Program-made: the position numbers and the translations under genes
The notes under the pieces: generated by a model
The model's database searches: none
What the model was told of the DNA's origin: nothing
What the model saw: only the letters and a program-made list of their open reading frames with translations
Shown here: in pieces, positions 1-8,844 of the stretch
How the letters are laid out: each line of letters begins with the position of its first letter
Numbering within the stretch: position 1 is the first letter of the stretch
Assembly (NCBI GenBank): GCA_020629455.1
Contig: JAHDDH010000006.1
Coordinates: forward strand, 1 to 38,855
From: Cytophagales bacterium
GTDB taxonomy: Bacteria; Bacteroidota; Bacteroidia; Cytophagales; Amoebophilaceae
Direction of reading: 5' to 3'
DNA: 38,855 bases

Positions 1-950
1 ACCATCTCATCAAACCTTTTCACTATACTATAACCCCTCCTTTGAAAATAATCCTTCACCTCCACCACACAATCACCAGTAGCTAAAAAAAAATCTCCGC
101 CCCAAGCACCCAAAGACTTCAAAGCCCCTGGATAATCCGTAAACAAACGGCCAATGCAAGGCTTGCACAATATTTTTTCCATCCTTGCCTCATGCTTTTG
201 CATCAATATTTCAAAATCAGACAAAACATCACAAACGAGCATTGCCTGCGTCAAATTTGATATATACTGAATATCCTTTGATCCATAATTTTTTTTTCGA
301 AACTGCTGTACAGCCTTTTCAGAAGATACTTTGTGCCCTGTATACACAAAAAATAAATGATCTGAAAACGTTGGATGAAAAGAAACAGCTGTATAAACAA
401 TCCCTTTTTGAGGACAGTTTTTGTAAAGAATTGGTCGTTGCATCTTTGTACAAGCAATATCATAGCCAGAACCATCAAAAAGTATATGCCATAACCTTAA
501 CGGATCTATTTGTACCCATTGTGCCAAATGATATACCAACGTCGCACTACTCCCTAAGCCCCATGCAGGAGAAAAGTTTTGGTCTGTACGCACATATACC
601 CCATGGCGTATGCTCCAAAAGCCAGGCTGTAACTTCTGTATAGTAACAAATATTTTTTGTAGAAACTGAGCTTTTGCCATATCATTCGAAGACAAACATT
701 CCAGGCTATTGGCATCATAAATTGCCTCAAACAACAAACGATTGTCATAAAATTGCTGCCAAACAATTTTGGGGAAATCAAATCGATCAAACGTTTTTTC
801 TACCCACGGACGAACGGTAAAATTTTGTTGATAACACAAAGGCAAAGCCAAACCCACTGCCCCATCCATAATTAAATATTCTCCAGAAAGCAATAACTGA
901 CCATATGCTACTCTTGTTTTTACAAACAAGGCCTCTGCATTAAGAAACAT
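1..950 (-). CDS. GHMP kinase, GYDIA family (mevalonate-pathway kinase), 3' end beyond window
   Basis: I translated this by hand from ATG at 950-948. The frame is open for 316 codons to the left edge, so the stop lies outside. The ATP-binding motif of GHMP kinases (PAWGLGSSAT) is at about residues 128-137, and GSGYDIA at 160-166 is the signature of the Bacteroidota GYDIA subfamily. An N-terminal GEYLIMDGAVGLALP segment fits the substrate-binding strand. The family is about 300 residues long, so little is missing. The start overlaps the end of the HMG-CoA reductase gene by 11 bases, placing it last in a fni-HMGR-kinase operon. By context it phosphorylates mevalonate or phosphomevalonate; which one cannot be told from sequence. 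Confidence 0.9.
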   Translation of the reverse strand, partial: MFLNAEALFVKTRVAYGQLLLSGEYLIMDGAVGLALPLCYQQNFTVRPWVEKTFDRFDFPKIVWQQFYDNRLLFEAIYDANSLECLSSNDMAKAQFLQKIFVTIQKLQPGFWSIRHGVYVRTDQNFSPAWGLGSSATLVYHLAQWVQIDPLRLWHILFDGSGYDIACTKMQRPILYKNCPQKGIVYTAVSFHPTFSDHLFFVYTGHKVSSEKAVQQFRKKNYGSKDIQYISNLTQAMLVCDVLSDFEILMQKHEARMEKILCKPCIGRLFTDYPGALKSLGAWGGDFFLATGDCVVEVKDYFQRRGYSIVKRFDEM

Positions 951-2232
951 TTTTTCTGATATAATCCTTCACCGCTTGTGTAGAAACTACTTGATTTTGA
1001 AAATAAACCATAGCCTTTTCTCTTTGTGCTAATGTAAGCTTATAGCAGCTCAAAAGATTATGCAAATGCATACGCATATGTCCCTGTTGAATTCCTGTAG
1101 TAATCAAAGCTGTAAGCGCACTAAAATGACTAGCCAAACCCACCGCTGCCATAATTTGCATCAAATCTATTGCATTAGGTTTTTGTAATAATCTCAAAGA
1201 TGTCTCTACTAAAGGATGCAAACGTGTCATACCACCCACAACGCCGATCATTAAAGGCAATTTGAGCTGAACAGTGAATACATCCTCTTCTAAACTTACT
1301 TTTGTCAACCCTTGATAACATCCTTCTGCAGCTGCATAAACATGCACCGCTGTTTCTATCGCCCTACAATCATTTCCTGTCGCAAGGGCAAGGGCATCAA
1401 TACCATTCAAAATACCTTTATTATGAGTAGCTGCACGATATATATCATGATGTGCAATATGCGTAGCCAAAGCAAATTTTTCAGCAAAAATAGGAGGTGC
1501 TATACCATGAATATATCCTAAATCTTTGATAGCACAAGATACACGACTAATGACCATACAATGAGGTGCATGATTGGAAAGAATACTCATAATAATTTCA
1601 AAAGCAATGCAAGGCCATTGGGCAGTGACATATATTTGACATGCTTTTGCCATAGCTTCTAAGCAAGTGTTGATAAAATTAGCACCCATGGCATCACATG
1701 TATCAAACGTAACATGTATTTGGTAGTAAAAACTGGCAATATTTTTTTTTTCTTTCAGTTGTATCGTCTGAATACCTCCACCTCTTTTTTTCATGTCCTC
1801 TGTAATGGACTGCGTAGCCTCAAGCATTTTTATTTTGATCCACTGCCAATGATCATATAATTTTTGTATATCTCCATACCAACGAAAATGGATTTGTCCT
1901 TCTTTTTGTGTACTGAGAACACTTGTTCGAAATCCTCCACGGGTATACCAAAATTTAGCTGCTTTGGCCAAAGCAGCCACCACAGAGCTCTCTTCTGTCA
2001 CCAACGGCACGTGGTATATTTTCTGATTGATTAAAAAGTGAGGCGCTACACTATAAGGAAGTATGAAATTGGTCAATACATTCTCGCTCAATCCTTCCAT
2101 ATTTTTTTGGATATGCTCTTGTGGGTGTAGGCACTCTTGGATTTTTTTTTTGATATGATTTGCCTGGGGTAAATCTTTTAAAATCCATTGGATTTTTTTT
2201 TCTCTAGGCCATTTTGAAAAAGCAGGTAACAT
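940..2232 (-). CDS. Hydroxymethylglutaryl-CoA reductase, class II
   Basis: Interconverts HMG-CoA and mevalonate, the committed step of mevalonate-dependent isoprenoid synthesis. At 430 residues it has the length of the compact soluble class II enzymes, with no membrane domain. The catalytic set is visible: Glu in TEESS, Lys in THNKGI, Asp in TGND, and the C-terminal His in QGHM. DAMGAN and GVVGGMTRLHP are also conserved family blocks. It lies 24 bases downstream of the IPP isomerase gene and overlaps the following GHMP kinase. In Bacteroidota this enzyme works in the biosynthetic direction, and the neighbours support that here. No ribosome binding site is visible before the ATG. Confidence 0.95.
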   Translation of the reverse strand: MLPAFSKWPREKKIQWILKDLPQANHIKKKIQECLHPQEHIQKNMEGLSENVLTNFILPYSVAPHFLINQKIYHVPLVTEESSVVAALAKAAKFWYTRGGFRTSVLSTQKEGQIHFRWYGDIQKLYDHWQWIKIKMLEATQSITEDMKKRGGGIQTIQLKEKKNIASFYYQIHVTFDTCDAMGANFINTCLEAMAKACQIYVTAQWPCIAFEIIMSILSNHAPHCMVISRVSCAIKDLGYIHGIAPPIFAEKFALATHIAHHDIYRAATHNKGILNGIDALALATGNDCRAIETAVHVYAAAEGCYQGLTKVSLEEDVFTVQLKLPLMIGVVGGMTRLHPLVETSLRLLQKPNAIDLMQIMAAVGLASHFSALTALITTGIQQGHMRMHLHNLLSCYKLTLAQREKAMVYFQNQVVSTQAVKDYIRKNVS

Positions 2233-2256
2233 GATAATTATTGTATAGCATTTGCA

Positions 2257-3297
2257 TCAATGGTCTTTTTTTACTTGAAAAAAATTTTTTGCCAAAGCCA
2301 AACCCTTAATTTCTAAAGTAAGATATTGACAAAGAGCTTTATATGAAATTTTTGCTTGTTGCAATAATTTGCCAGCCTGCCCGTAGATAGCAGGCATTTG
2401 AGATAAACCCATAAGATAGTATCCATCTAAAAAAGATTGTATACCGCCTGAAATGATCAACTTTTGACAATATACATGTGGCTCAAGCACTCCTTTTTGA
2501 TAATTCAAAAAAGCAATCATTTCTTCTGAAGAATGGCCTATTTTCGCCAATGGTAAATATTGTTTTTGTTGTGCACGGCTACACCGCAATGTTTCTAACA
2601 AAGCAAAATTTGTTCCACCAAAACCAGCCAATTCGATCGCAGCCAAAGGCAATTGCAAAAGCTCCCTTAAACTTTTAGGACCAAAACCTTGCCCTACTTC
2701 TTTGATGATGACTGGATAATTGACCCACTGCAAAAATTTTTGAACTGTAAGCAAAGGCGATTGAGTAAATAAATTACCTTCTGGCTGTATAAACTCTTGT
2801 ATAGGATTGATGTGAATGATTAGTCCGTCTGTGTTCAATTGTTGTATTATATGATTAATAGGCTGTATATTTTCTTTTTGAACAGCTTCTTCAATTTGTG
2901 CAATGCCTAGATTCGCAAAAAACAATATATCTTCCCCTAAAATAGGCCTCAAATCAAAATCTTTGAGATATTTTTCACTAGTCAATAAACTTCTACAAGA
3001 ACCTAAACCCATACCCAAACCAAAATATTTACAAGCCTTTGCCAAACGTTGATTGATGGTAAAAGCAGCATCAGCACCTCCTGTCATACTTGAAATCCAT
3101 AAAGGCCACCGCATCGATTTTTTGAGCCATATTTGCTGCATAGGTGCATGGTCTAATACATCTCTCAGATGCGATGCCAGCATTGGTTCGTAATAAAACC
3201 GTTCATCTTTCATCATATGATCTACTATGCTATGAGGTGCTAGCTGGATATGGACTGATTTTCTGTGACGAGTGAAAATTTTTTTAAAAAAAGACAT
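2257..3297 (-). CDS. fni: Type 2 isopentenyl-diphosphate isomerase
   Basis: FMN- and NADPH-dependent interconversion of isopentenyl and dimethylallyl diphosphate, the last step of the mevalonate pathway. The 346-residue length is normal for a TIM-barrel type 2 enzyme. Visible family blocks are SSMTGGADAAF near residue 70, GLGMGLGSCRSLL near 97, INPIQEFIQPEGN near 160, VIIKEVGQGFG and the C-terminal GFGGTNFA phosphate/flavin site. It is the first gene of the leftward operon; a candidate promoter lies at 3326-3355. It is not related to type 1 (Nudix) isomerases. Confidence 0.94.
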   Translation of the reverse strand: MSFFKKIFTRHRKSVHIQLAPHSIVDHMMKDERFYYEPMLASHLRDVLDHAPMQQIWLKKSMRWPLWISSMTGGADAAFTINQRLAKACKYFGLGMGLGSCRSLLTSEKYLKDFDLRPILGEDILFFANLGIAQIEEAVQKENIQPINHIIQQLNTDGLIIHINPIQEFIQPEGNLFTQSPLLTVQKFLQWVNYPVIIKEVGQGFGPKSLRELLQLPLAAIELAGFGGTNFALLETLRCSRAQQKQYLPLAKIGHSSEEMIAFLNYQKGVLEPHVYCQKLIISGGIQSFLDGYYLMGLSQMPAIYGQAGKLLQQAKISYKALCQYLTLEIKGLALAKNFFQVKKDH

Positions 3298-3325
3298 AAG
3301 AAAACTAATACTGAAAAATAGAATG

Positions 3326-3355
3326 CAAAACTACGATATTGTTATTTTAAGCAAT
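3326..3355 (-). promoter_or_regulatory. Candidate Bacteroidota-type promoter for the fni operon
   Basis: On the minus strand TAGTTTTG at 3333-3326 matches the Bacteroidota -7 consensus TAnnTTTG exactly. A TTG lies about 18 bases upstream, near the spacing known for the -33 element. Transcription would begin about 25 bases before the fni ATG. The call rests on motif and spacing only, and chance matches are common in A+T-rich DNA. Confidence 0.4.
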
Positions 3356-3461
3356 ATTTTTTTACAAAAAATGTATATATTGTCAGATTTCATATAACTG
3401 CATGTCCTTGCTGCAAGCTCATACCTTTCTTTTTAAAATCTGTAACTCTAATCTTTTGATA

Positions 3462-4700
3462 ATGCACTCACAAAAATTTTATCGTCTGATATACGCCCTG
3501 CCAATTATTTTTTGTTTGGCAAGCTGTAGTTTGTTTGGTAATAAAAAAAACGAAGCAGCTAAAATTATCTTTAGCAAGCCCAAAAATTTAAAAATCAAAG
3601 ATCAAAAACTACTGGTAGATCCTTGTTTGGTAAAAATACCTGGAGGATCTTATGCTTCAGGTATACAAATGAGCAACGCACAAAAACCACAGACAAGACC
3701 AATCAAAAAAATACAGATATCCGAATTTTATGTCAATGCTACTTTGACAACCAATTTAGAATACCGTACGTACGTCCAAACATTACAAAAAGCCATTGAC
3801 CAACCCCAAGATGCAAAACAGCCCGAAAAACCAACCAAAAAAGACACTCAAAAAACTACTCCTACACAAAACAACACCGTTGAACAAAAGTCTAAAAATC
3901 AAAAAAAAAGTCCCTTAAAAAAAGATCCTAAAAAAACTTACGAAGAAGCATTGCCTGATTTTACGGTTTGGAACAATAATTTTTCTTCTGACTATAATGA
4001 CAAAGGCAATCGATATTTTTATGCCGAACAATACAGTCACTATCCTGTAGTAGGGGTCAGTTTTGTACAAGCAACTGCCTATTGTACATGGAAAACAACC
4101 TTATATCAAGCTACAGAAGAAGCATTTCAAGCCAAAAAAAGAAAAAGAACAGTGAGTAAAGAAGAAATTGTGACTAGAAAATATGCTTTGCCTACAGAAA
4201 TTGAATGGGAATATGCCACAGCTGCCAATGATATGGATGTAGGACTGCCAAGAGAAAAAGCAAAAAGAATTTATCCATGGGATGGCAAATCTTTTGTCAT
4301 TGACAGAGGTCCTCATTTAGGAATATACAAAGCTAACTTCAAAAAAGGACCTGGCAATTATGGTGAAATTGATGCTTATCCTACAGCACCAGTGATGAAA
4401 TACCCAGCCAATGACTTTGGAATTTATGTAGGGGGTAACCTTCGAGAATGGACTTGTGATATCTATCGAGAAGATACATTGCTAGACACCAATGACTTGA
4501 ACCCATGTCGTAAAGATGGTACACAAGATCCAGCAGCTAATTATGATCCGCAAAACTCATTGATTAATGATAAAGTAAGAGTCATCAAAGGGGCATCTTG
4601 GAGAGATAGTCCTTATTATCTACAAATGGCTACTAGAAGATACTGGAAAGAAGATGCTTCTTCTGCAGATATTGGGTTTAGATGCGTAATGCATTTCTAA
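3462..4700 (+). CDS. GldJ/GldK-type SUMF1-domain lipoprotein
   Basis: I chose ATG at 3462 because it is followed directly by a lipoprotein signal peptide ending in the lipobox LASC (Cys near residue 21); upstream starts would bury the signal. The mature 412-residue protein has the formylglycine-generating-enzyme (SUMF1) fold: IPGGSY, VVGVSFVQATAYC, LPTEIEWEYA, GGNLREWTCD and a C-terminal IGFRCVMHF. The ending resembles GldJ more than GldK. GldJ and GldK belong to the gliding and type IX secretion machinery, where the domain has no known enzymatic role. Unusual is a low-complexity insert rich in Lys, Gln and Pro at about residues 110-165, inside the domain. No other gld gene is adjacent. Confidence 0.82.
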   Translation: MHSQKFYRLIYALPIIFCLASCSLFGNKKNEAAKIIFSKPKNLKIKDQKLLVDPCLVKIPGGSYASGIQMSNAQKPQTRPIKKIQISEFYVNATLTTNLEYRTYVQTLQKAIDQPQDAKQPEKPTKKDTQKTTPTQNNTVEQKSKNQKKSPLKKDPKKTYEEALPDFTVWNNNFSSDYNDKGNRYFYAEQYSHYPVVGVSFVQATAYCTWKTTLYQATEEAFQAKKRKRTVSKEEIVTRKYALPTEIEWEYATAANDMDVGLPREKAKRIYPWDGKSFVIDRGPHLGIYKANFKKGPGNYGEIDAYPTAPVMKYPANDFGIYVGGNLREWTCDIYREDTLLDTNDLNPCRKDGTQDPAANYDPQNSLINDKVRVIKGASWRDSPYYLQMATRRYWKEDASSADIGFRCVMHF

Positions 4701-4739
4701 TTTTTCCTTTTTTTATTTTTTAACCAAACTTCTTTCTTT

Positions 4740-5657
4740 ATGTTTAAGAAAGAAAAAAAATGGACTGTACTATCGTGTATACGTAGTACAGTCTACTTTT
4801 TTCTGTACTTCAACTTACGCCTGTTCTCACTTCTGCCCTTCCGGATCATTTATTTTTTTTCAGATATTCTATACTGCTGGGTTTGTTATATTTTGAAATA
4901 CCGTAGAAAAGTCATCTGGTGTAATCTGCAAAAAGCTTTTCCAAACAAAACAGCATATGAAAAAAAAAAAATACTTCAACAATATTACCGTCACCTTTGT
5001 GATTTGACTTTAGAGTTTTTTAAAGCTCTTACCATTTCTAAAAAACAAATACGAAAAAGATGTGTTTTCAACAATGTATCGCTTTTGCACCGTTTGTATG
5101 CCCAAAAAAGGCATATTATCTTGGTTATGGCACATAATGGCAACTGGGAATGGGCTGGTAATAGCTTGATGCTTTTTACAAAATATCGCTTATGTGCGGT
5201 ATATAAACCTTTGAAAAATTTATTTTTTGATAGAGTGTTGTATCAACTACGATCACGTTTTCATCGGAAAGCCATTCCTTTACAACGTATTTTCAAAACT
5301 ATGCTACAGAATCAATCTGACCTTCAAGCAACTGTTTTTTTATTTGATCAATATCCAAGCAATCCTACAGGGGCTTTTTCCACTGAATTTCTACACCAAA
5401 AAACCCGTTTTTTTTTAGGACCTGCCAATATTGCCAAAAAACTCAACTACCCTGTGGTGTATGTACGCATTGATAAAAAAAAAAGAGGTTACTACACTAT
5501 TGACTTATCTTTAATTGAAGAAAACCCACAAACATCCAACCCACAAAATATCATGATGGCTTGTGTACAAAAATTGACGCAAGATATCCAAAAAACACCC
5601 AGTGGCTGGCTTTGGTCACATAAAAGATGGAAAGATCAAATCAATTATCCAAATTAA
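4740..5657 (+). CDS. Lysophospholipid/lipid A acyltransferase, LpxL (HtrB) family
   Basis: Predicted inner-membrane acyltransferase adding a secondary acyl chain to lipid A or a related lipid. It has 305 residues, with a hydrophobic N-terminal anchor at about 15-45. The catalytic HxxxxE motif is seen as HNGNWEW near residue 132, followed by VYKPLKN and FDQYPS, which correspond to the acceptor-binding blocks of the LPLAT superfamily. It starts 39 bases after the GldJ-like gene and is followed 19 bases later by mraY, so it sits in an envelope-assembly operon. The exact acceptor lipid is not determinable; retention suggests an outer membrane with lipid A or an aminolipid. Confidence 0.88.
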   Translation: MFKKEKKWTVLSCIRSTVYFFLYFNLRLFSLLPFRIIYFFSDILYCWVCYILKYRRKVIWCNLQKAFPNKTAYEKKKILQQYYRHLCDLTLEFFKALTISKKQIRKRCVFNNVSLLHRLYAQKRHIILVMAHNGNWEWAGNSLMLFTKYRLCAVYKPLKNLFFDRVLYQLRSRFHRKAIPLQRIFKTMLQNQSDLQATVFLFDQYPSNPTGAFSTEFLHQKTRFFLGPANIAKKLNYPVVYVRIDKKKRGYYTIDLSLIEENPQTSNPQNIMMACVQKLTQDIQKTPSGWLWSHKRWKDQINYPN

Positions 5658-5676
5658 CACTGATTTACTTTTCCAC

Positions 5677-6861
5677 ATGCTTTATTACTTATATCCTTAT
5701 TTAGAACGTATCATTCATATTCCTGGCTTAGGCTTGTGTCAGTATGTCTCTTTTCGTGCTTTTTTAGCGGCAGTATGTGCTCTTGGCATTAGTATTATAG
5801 GAGGAAAAAAAATGATTATGGTTTTTAAGAAATACCAAATCAATGAAAACATCCGTGATTTGGACTTGCAAGGACAAAATCAAAAAAAAAATATACCAAC
5901 TATGGGAGGGGGTATTATCATCATGGCAATTATAATTCCCACAATATTATTTGCACCGCTACATAATGTATATATTTTTTTATCCTGTATAACGATACTT
6001 TGGATGGGTTTCTTAGGATTTTTAGATGACTATATCAAGGTGTTCAAAAATAAAAAAGCAGGATTAGCTGGTAAATTTAAAATTATAGGACAAGTAGGCT
6101 TGGGCATCATAGTAGGGCTTACGCTATACTATCATCCAGATGTATTAATCTATAATAATACTGATCCAACAATACATGAAGGTTATGCCAAGTCTATGCA
6201 AACAACGATTCCTTTTTTTAAGCACAATGCATTGGACTACGGTACTGTATTACACTTTATACCTTTGCCATATATTTGGATTTTTTATGTAGGAATTGTG
6301 ATATTCATCATTACAGCTGTTTCAAATGGGGTCAACATGACAGATGGTCTAGACGGGTTAGCAGCAGGTACGTCTGTGGTAGTGAGCATTGCATTAGCTA
6401 TTTTGGCTTATGCATCAGGACATTATTTTTTCTCACAGTCTCTCAACATCATGTATATACCCCATGCAGGGGAACTTGTGATTGTATGTACAGCCATGGC
6501 TAGTGCTTGTATAGGTTTTTTATGGCATAATACTTATCCTGCAGCCATATTTATGGGTGATACTGGCAGCCTTACTTTGGGGGGACTGATTGGCATGATT
6601 GCTTTGGCTATAAAAAAAGAACTGCTCTTGCCTTTATTGTGTGGTATTTTTTTTATTGAGAGTTGCTCTGTAATTTTGCAAGTCTTTTATTTTCAATACA
6701 CCAAAAAAAGAAGAGGTATTGGCAAAAGATTATGGTTGATGGCTCCCCTCCATCATCACTATCAAAAAAAAAAATATCACGAAGCAAAAATCGTTACACG
6801 CTTTGTCATCATTAATATTTTACTCGCTATATTCACCTTTATCACGTTAAAAATTCGCTAA
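5677..6861 (+). CDS. mraY: Phospho-N-acetylmuramoyl-pentapeptide transferase MraY
   Basis: Transfers phospho-MurNAc-pentapeptide to undecaprenyl phosphate, making lipid I at the inner face of the membrane. I chose ATG at 5677 because the N-terminus MLYYLYPYLE matches Bacteroidota MraY and lies after the upstream stop; an earlier in-frame ATG at 5602 would overlap the acyltransferase gene. The 394-residue protein has about ten membrane helices, the cytosolic motif DDYIKVFKNKKAG, the catalytic NGVNMTDGLDGLAAG, MGDTGSL and the PLHHHYQKK Mg/substrate loop. It is separated here from the usual mur/ftsW cluster. Its presence with mltG and LpoB argues that peptidoglycan is still made. Confidence 0.96.
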   Translation: MLYYLYPYLERIIHIPGLGLCQYVSFRAFLAAVCALGISIIGGKKMIMVFKKYQINENIRDLDLQGQNQKKNIPTMGGGIIIMAIIIPTILFAPLHNVYIFLSCITILWMGFLGFLDDYIKVFKNKKAGLAGKFKIIGQVGLGIIVGLTLYYHPDVLIYNNTDPTIHEGYAKSMQTTIPFFKHNALDYGTVLHFIPLPYIWIFYVGIVIFIITAVSNGVNMTDGLDGLAAGTSVVVSIALAILAYASGHYFFSQSLNIMYIPHAGELVIVCTAMASACIGFLWHNTYPAAIFMGDTGSLTLGGLIGMIALAIKKELLLPLLCGIFFIESCSVILQVFYFQYTKKRRGIGKRLWLMAPLHHHYQKKKYHEAKIVTRFVIINILLAIFTFITLKIR

Positions 6862-6875
6862 TCATCTAATTTTTT

Positions 6876-8216
6876 ATGCAAACATCTTTCAAAATTTTTT
6901 TCTGGACCCTTTGTATATGTCATAGCATCAATGCTAATACAGAGCCTAAAGCCATTTTAGCAGATAAAATATTATATAAAATAGGAGATGAAATCATCAC
7001 CCACACTGCTATAGAAACGGCTTTTCAAGCATCAAAAAACAACGATAGACAATCCATAATCCAAGAAATAATCTCTCAAAAAATATTACTTGCAGAAGCT
7101 AAAAAAAAAAATATCCCTCTTACTAAACAAGTCATAGAAAGTCATGTACAAATGCGGCTAGAGCATATGCTCAAACAAACAGGCTCTGAAGAGACCCTCA
7201 CAGACTATTGCCAAGAATCTATGTATGCTATCAAAAAACAACTATATGAAAATTGTAAGGAACAGCTGTTGATAGAAAAAATGCAAAACGAAATCACAGC
7301 AGCAATTACTTTACAACCAGCAGAGGTGAAAAATTATTATCATACCCTTTCGGAAGAAACATTAGCATGGATCCCCATGAAAATACACTATACAGTGTAT
7401 GCTATACCTTATCCTGGTGCTTTAGAAACATATAAACAATATGCACACACTACTTTACTAGCAATGAAAAAAAAAATATTGCAGGGAGAAAATTTTGCTA
7501 CAGTTGCTCAAAACTACTCTTTCGAAGATTCTTATGGTAAACCATATTATACAGCACCTGATGATGGAATACTTGAAGCATTGGAAGAAAGCTATGCAAA
7601 TGTTTTGCGTACACTATCACCAGGAGAACTTTCAAATATATTGGAAAATAAAAAAGGATTTTATTTGATACAGCTATTAGAAAGAAAACAGTCAAAAGTA
7701 CTACACCAACATATTTTTATACCCCATCAAGGTATCTGCCAAACAGACCGCTTGCAAGGCCTCTACCGTTTTCGCCAAACACTTTTAAACAAAAAAAAAC
7801 AACTCACCAGCCAAACCATTGACACAGCAGCACAGGAAAAACATCTGAAATACAAAAAAAAAAAAGGGCACCTCTATAAATTATTAGACAGTGACTATGA
7901 AAAACAACGGTATTGCAAAAGTATTACAGACGAATCTTTATGTCAAACAGTTGATACATCACAAGGAGAAAAAAAACAATTGGGTACTCTATTAATGGCT
8001 ATGTCAGTAGGCGAAATTACCTTACCTCTTATAGTAGAAGGTGAAACAAACAAGCAAGTACAAATTATCTGCTTAGAAAAAAAAATACCAGCACATCGTA
8101 TTAATTATACAGATGATTACACCCTGCTCTATCAAAAAGCATGGATCGCAAAAAAAGAAAAAATATTACAAGAATTTATCAAAAAAAAAATCCATGAATA
8201 CCAACTTTCGTACTGA
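6876..8216 (+). CDS. SurA-like periplasmic peptidyl-prolyl isomerase/chaperone
   Basis: Predicted periplasmic foldase for outer-membrane proteins. It has 446 residues: an N-terminal signal peptide (about 1-20), a SurA N-terminal helical domain (about 25-150, with the KILLAEAKKKNI block), and one clear parvulin domain (about 170-275, with GENFATVAQNYSFED and LSPGELSNILENKKGFYLIQLLERK-type ending). A second degenerate parvulin region follows. A run of twelve A at 7854-7865 is read in frame as lysines. The gene starts 14 bases after mraY and overlaps the pyrE start by 23 bases, so the two are translationally coupled or pyrE relies on internal initiation. Substrate specificity is inferred from the family. 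Confidence 0.85.
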   Translation: MQTSFKIFFWTLCICHSINANTEPKAILADKILYKIGDEIITHTAIETAFQASKNNDRQSIIQEIISQKILLAEAKKKNIPLTKQVIESHVQMRLEHMLKQTGSEETLTDYCQESMYAIKKQLYENCKEQLLIEKMQNEITAAITLQPAEVKNYYHTLSEETLAWIPMKIHYTVYAIPYPGALETYKQYAHTTLLAMKKKILQGENFATVAQNYSFEDSYGKPYYTAPDDGILEALEESYANVLRTLSPGELSNILENKKGFYLIQLLERKQSKVLHQHIFIPHQGICQTDRLQGLYRFRQTLLNKKKQLTSQTIDTAAQEKHLKYKKKKGHLYKLLDSDYEKQRYCKSITDESLCQTVDTSQGEKKQLGTLLMAMSVGEITLPLIVEGETNKQVQIICLEKKIPAHRINYTDDYTLLYQKAWIAKKEKILQEFIKKKIHEYQLSY

Positions 8217-8844
8217 TGTTGCTCAAAAAATTGCCCGAGATTTACTATCTATAGGAGCAATCAAAATTAACACTCATAACTACTTTCAATGGTCTTCTGG
8301 TATTGCATCTCCTATTTACTGTGATAATAGAACCTTACTTTCATACCCTACAATACGCAACTATATCAAAAAAAACCTAATAGCTTGTATTCAAAAAAAT
8401 TTTGAAAAAGACGCATTAGAAGCTATTGCAGGAGTTGCTACTGCGGGCATATCGCATGGTACTTTAGTAGCTGATGTATTGGATTTACCTTTTTATTACG
8501 TCCGCAATCAGCCTAAAAAACATGGCTTAAAAAATAATATCGAAGGAAAAGAAATTGTCCCTCACCAAAAAATATTGGTCATTGAAGATCTTATCTCTAC
8601 AGGCAATAGTGCTTTTAATGCTTGTAAAAGTTTACAAGCTGCAGGCGCAACAGTGCTAGGAGTGGTTACAATTATCAACTATGGCTTAGCAATCAGTAAA
8701 GAAAAATTTGCAACAGCTAATATTCCATTATATAGCCTATCAAATTTTGACATCCTCATCCAACAAGCCATTGCCACCACACATATTCTTCCGAAAGCTT
8801 GCGAGCAGCTCAAAAAATGGCGTCAAGACTTATCTTTATCATGA
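8194..8844 (+). CDS. pyrE: Orotate phosphoribosyltransferase
   Basis: Joins orotate to PRPP to make OMP in pyrimidine synthesis. I chose ATG at 8194 because the following residues (TDVAQKIARDLLSIGAIKI) match the N-terminus of the family and the length becomes a normal 216 residues; a longer frame from 8113 would read through the end of the foldase gene. The PRPP-binding motif ILVIEDLISTGNS is at about 127-139. The start sits inside the upstream gene, preceded by an A10 tract and no Shine-Dalgarno motif. The stop is TGA, showing that TGA is a working stop here. No other pyr gene is in the window. Confidence 0.93.
   Translation: MNTNFRTDVAQKIARDLLSIGAIKINTHNYFQWSSGIASPIYCDNRTLLSYPTIRNYIKKNLIACIQKNFEKDALEAIAGVATAGISHGTLVADVLDLPFYYVRNQPKKHGLKNNIEGKEIVPHQKILVIEDLISTGNSAFNACKSLQAAGATVLGVVTIINYGLAISKEKFATANIPLYSLSNFDILIQQAIATTHILPKACEQLKKWRQDLSLS

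Noticed and set aside
185-790. Short open frames on both strands over the left end
   Set aside because: They are shadows of the GHMP kinase frame on the minus strand, which is open from 950 to the window edge and carries the family motifs.
5799-5814. AGGAGG followed by A-rich sequence and ATG, a perfect-looking ribosome binding site
   Set aside because: It lies inside mraY and is simply Gly-Gly-Lys-Lys-Met codons; the conserved MraY N-terminus lies upstream, so it does not mark a start.
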